Below, piece after piece: positions 61,944-64,000 of a stretch of DNA of 64,000 bases (within the stretch, counting starts at the first letter, position 1; the number at the start of each line of letters is the position of its first letter). Position numbers and translations under genes: made by a program. The notes beneath the pieces are model-generated. The model was not told the DNA's origin. It ran no database searches and saw only the letters and a list, made by a program, of their open reading frames with translations. Source of the stretch: Hahella sp018986435 (GTDB lineage Bacteria; Pseudomonadota; Gammaproteobacteria; Pseudomonadales; Oleiphilaceae); contig NZ_CP192738.1 of NCBI RefSeq assembly GCF_050749805.1, positions 1,116,001 to 1,180,000 of the forward strand, given 5' to 3'.

Positions 61944-63836
61944 TTGTCAAACAACTACAACGCCGACTCCATTGAGGTCCTCAATGGCCTGGACCCGGTT
62001 CGCCGCCGTCCGGGCATGTATACGGACACCTCGCGGCCCAACCACCTCGCTCAAGAGGTTATCGACAACAGCGTTGATGAGGCGCTGGCGGGACACGCGC
62101 GACAAGTGGACGTCGTACTGTACAAAGACGGCTCTCTGTCCGTAACCGACGACGGTCGCGGCATGCCGGTGGACATCCACAAAGAAGAAGGGATGCCCGG
62201 CGTTGAGCTGATCCTGACCAAGCTTCACGCAGGCGGTAAGTTCTCCCACAAAAACTACCAGTTCTCCGGTGGTTTGCATGGGGTGGGTGTATCTGTTGTG
62301 AACGCACTGTCCCTGAATCTGGAAGTGTTGATCCGTCGCGACGGCAAAGTGCATCGCATTACCTTCGCCAACGGCGATAAAGCCTCAGACCTGGAAGTGA
62401 TCGACACCTGCGGCAAGCGCAATACCGGCACCACGGTGACTTTCCTGCCTGACCCCAAGTACTTCGATTCTCCCAAGTTTTCCGTTCTGCGCCTGCGCCA
62501 TGTGCTGCGCGCTAAAGCGGTATTGTGCTCCGGTCTGAAAGTCACCTTTAAAGACGAAAACACTGGCGAGAAAGACGAGTGGTATTACGAAGACGGTCTG
62601 AAAGACTATCTGAGCGGCGCCACCAACGAATTCGTCACCTTGCCGCAGCAGCCTTTTATCGGCCAGATGGCGGGCAATACGGAAGCAGTGGACTGGGCGG
62701 TGCAGTGGCTGCCGGAAGGCGGCGAACTGATCGCTGAAAGCTACGTCAACCTGATTCCCACAGCCCAGGGCGGCACCCATGTCAACGGTCTGCGCACTGG
62801 CCTGCTGGAAGCGCTGCGGGAGTTCTGTGAGTTCCGTAACCTGCTGCCGCGCGGCGTCAAGCTGTCCCCGGAAGACGTCTGGGATCGCTGCGCCTATGTG
62901 CTGTCAGTAAAGATTCAGGAGCCCCAGTTCTCCGGTCAGACCAAAGAGCGTCTGTCCTCCCGTGAATGCGCCACCTTCGTTTCCGGTGTGGTGAAAGACT
63001 CTTTCAGCCTGTGGCTGAACAAACATACGGCGGAAGCGGAGCAACTGGCTGAGCTGGCCATCAACAACGCCCAAAGCCGTTTGCGCGCCGCCAAAAAAGT
63101 CGCACGCAAGAAAATTACCAGCGGCCCGGCGTTGCCCGGCAAGCTGGCCGACTGTAGCGGCAGCGATGCGATGCGCGGCGAACTGTTCCTGGTGGAAGGG
63201 GACTCTGCAGGCGGTTCCGCGAAACAGGCTCGCGACAGGGAATTTCAGGCGGTGATGCCGCTACGTGGAAAGATTCTTAATACCTGGGAAGTAGACTCAG
63301 AGCAGATTTTGGCGTCACAGGAAGTACACGATATCGCTGTGGCTATCGGCGTCGACCCGGGCTCTAGCAATTTGGAAGGGCTGCGCTACGGCAAGATCTG
63401 TATTCTGGCGGACGCCGACTCAGATGGCCTGCATATCGCCACCTTACTGTGCGCGTTATTCGTCAAGCACTTCCGCCCGCTGGTGGAAGCCGGCCACGTC
63501 TTCGTCGCTATGCCCCCGTTATACCGCATCGACGTGGCGAAAGACGTCTACTACGCCCTCGACGACTATGAGAAGCAGGGGATTCTCGACCGTATCGCCG
63601 CCGAGAAGAAAAAAGGCAAACCCAACGTCCAACGCTTCAAAGGCCTGGGCGAAATGAACCCCCTGCAACTCCGCGAAACCACCATGGCCCCCGACACCCG
63701 TCGTCTGGTGCAACTCACCGTGGAAGCCGCCGACGACACCGAAGAAAAAATGGATATGCTCCTGGCCAAAAAACGCGCCTCCGACAGACGCGAATGGCTC
63801 GAAAGCAAGGGGAACCTGGCTGAGATTGCAGTTTGA
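61944..63836 (+). CDS. parE: DNA topoisomerase IV subunit B
   Basis: This 630-residue protein is the ATPase subunit of topoisomerase IV, which separates linked daughter chromosomes with ParC. It shows the GHKL ATP site (EVIDNSVDEAL, DDGRGMP, GGLHGVGVSVVNAL), a transducer domain, and the TOPRIM part (LVEGDSAGGSAKQ, PLRGKILN, DADSDGLHI). Length matches ParE rather than the longer GyrB. The start is TTG at 61944 with AGGAG 6 bases upstream; no ATG fits the conserved N terminus. parC is not in the window. Confidence 0.95.
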   Translation: MSNNYNADSIEVLNGLDPVRRRPGMYTDTSRPNHLAQEVIDNSVDEALAGHARQVDVVLYKDGSLSVTDDGRGMPVDIHKEEGMPGVELILTKLHAGGKFSHKNYQFSGGLHGVGVSVVNALSLNLEVLIRRDGKVHRITFANGDKASDLEVIDTCGKRNTGTTVTFLPDPKYFDSPKFSVLRLRHVLRAKAVLCSGLKVTFKDENTGEKDEWYYEDGLKDYLSGATNEFVTLPQQPFIGQMAGNTEAVDWAVQWLPEGGELIAESYVNLIPTAQGGTHVNGLRTGLLEALREFCEFRNLLPRGVKLSPEDVWDRCAYVLSVKIQEPQFSGQTKERLSSRECATFVSGVVKDSFSLWLNKHTAEAEQLAELAINNAQSRLRAAKKVARKKITSGPALPGKLADCSGSDAMRGELFLVEGDSAGGSAKQARDREFQAVMPLRGKILNTWEVDSEQILASQEVHDIAVAIGVDPGSSNLEGLRYGKICILADADSDGLHIATLLCALFVKHFRPLVEAGHVFVAMPPLYRIDVAKDVYYALDDYEKQGILDRIAAEKKKGKPNVQRFKGLGEMNPLQLRETTMAPDTRRLVQLTVEAADDTEEKMDMLLAKKRASDRREWLESKGNLAEIAV

Positions 63837-63855
63837 TTCTTGGCTAGTCACCTCG

Positions 63856-63896
63856 GAGTGGAAAGCGGATTACCGGCTTTCCACTCGACACTTTTT
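63856..63896 (+). terminator. Intrinsic terminator of parE
   Basis: GAGTGGAAAGC (63856-63866) pairs with GCTTTCCACTC (63876-63886), followed by GACAC and five T. Confidence 0.8.
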
Positions 63897-63948
63897 CTGC
63901 TTGTTCAAGCATCCAACAGAAAAACGAATAGCTACCCTGTTTTTTTCT

Positions 63949-64000
63949 ATGAAATCAAAGACTAGATTAATAACCGTCAACGACGCTCGATATGTCTGGT
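63949..64000 (+). CDS. possible start of a further gene, cut by window
   Basis: An ATG at 63949 opens a frame with no stop to the window edge (17 codons). No ribosome site is visible upstream, so this is only a possibility. Confidence 0.2.
   Translation, partial: MKSKTRLITVNDARYVW

Noticed and set aside
1..64000. Mobile elements, tRNA genes, CRISPR arrays, toxin-antitoxin or known phage-defence systems
   Set aside because: None was found: no transposase or integrase motifs, no cloverleaf genes, no spaced direct repeats. The two tandem arrays lack spacers.

Overview
The window reads as ordinary chromosome of a marine-type gammaproteobacterium. Supporting signs are a ydbH-ynbE-ydbL envelope operon, parE, an NhaD-type sodium/proton antiporter, TRAP transport, several c-di-GMP signalling proteins, a secreted M9 collagenase and an AlgP/PhaF-like Lys/Ala-rich protein. 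The mix resembles Hahella or other Oceanospirillales/Alteromonadales, but that is inference from gene content only. I saw no rRNA, tRNA, CRISPR array, insertion sequence or prophage gene.

Left part (1-17.5 kb). A DUF815 ATPase cut by the window edge is followed by ydbH-ynbE-ydbL, a HugZ-like protein, an acyl-CoA dehydrogenase, and a collagenase behind a 541-bp gene-free leader. Next come a small secreted orphan, a membrane coiled-coil protein, a TetR regulator divergent from two hotdog-fold genes across a palindromic operator, the Lys/Ala-rich protein, a TruC-like pseudouridine synthase, nhaD, and a free-standing MprF-C-terminal-like protein.

Middle part (17.5-35.6 kb). A crotonase converges on a left-pointing run: RpiR-type regulator, inositol 2-dehydrogenase, and TRAP dctP-dctQ-dctM. 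This run diverges from a second Gfo/Idh/MocA oxidoreductase and iolB, so it is part of a myo-inositol locus; iolA, C, D and E are not in the window. Then follow a LysR/atypical-SDR pair around a perfect palindrome, an acetyltransferase, a YHYH-domain secreted protein with a small partner, a gamma-glutamylcyclotransferase/lipoprotein pair, a WYL regulator, a 48-residue small gene and the DEAD-box helicase deaD.

Right part (35.9-64 kb). A 7TMR-DISM/PAS/GGDEF/EAL sensor precedes a complete acyclic terpene utilisation set. That set is eight left-pointing genes, atuA to atuH, divergent from atuR, in the order I recall from Pseudomonas aeruginosa. Together they encode acyl-CoA activation, dehydrogenation, biotin-dependent geranyl-CoA carboxylation, hydration and SDR steps for citronellol/geraniol-type compounds. 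Next is a signalling run of a periplasmic solute-binding protein, a lone receiver, Hpt-REC-GGDEF and Hpt-REC-REC-GGDEF-EAL. A YcbL-type metallo-beta-lactamase gene carries an in-frame TAA. An amidase, an S8 protease lipoprotein and parE close the window.

No single locus stands out as a wholly new system. The items most worth a second look are the interrupted ycbL-like gene, the Hpt/GGDEF operon, the TRAP-linked inositol locus, the TetR/hotdog operator, the two microsatellite-like arrays lying just beyond strong terminators, and several small orphan genes.
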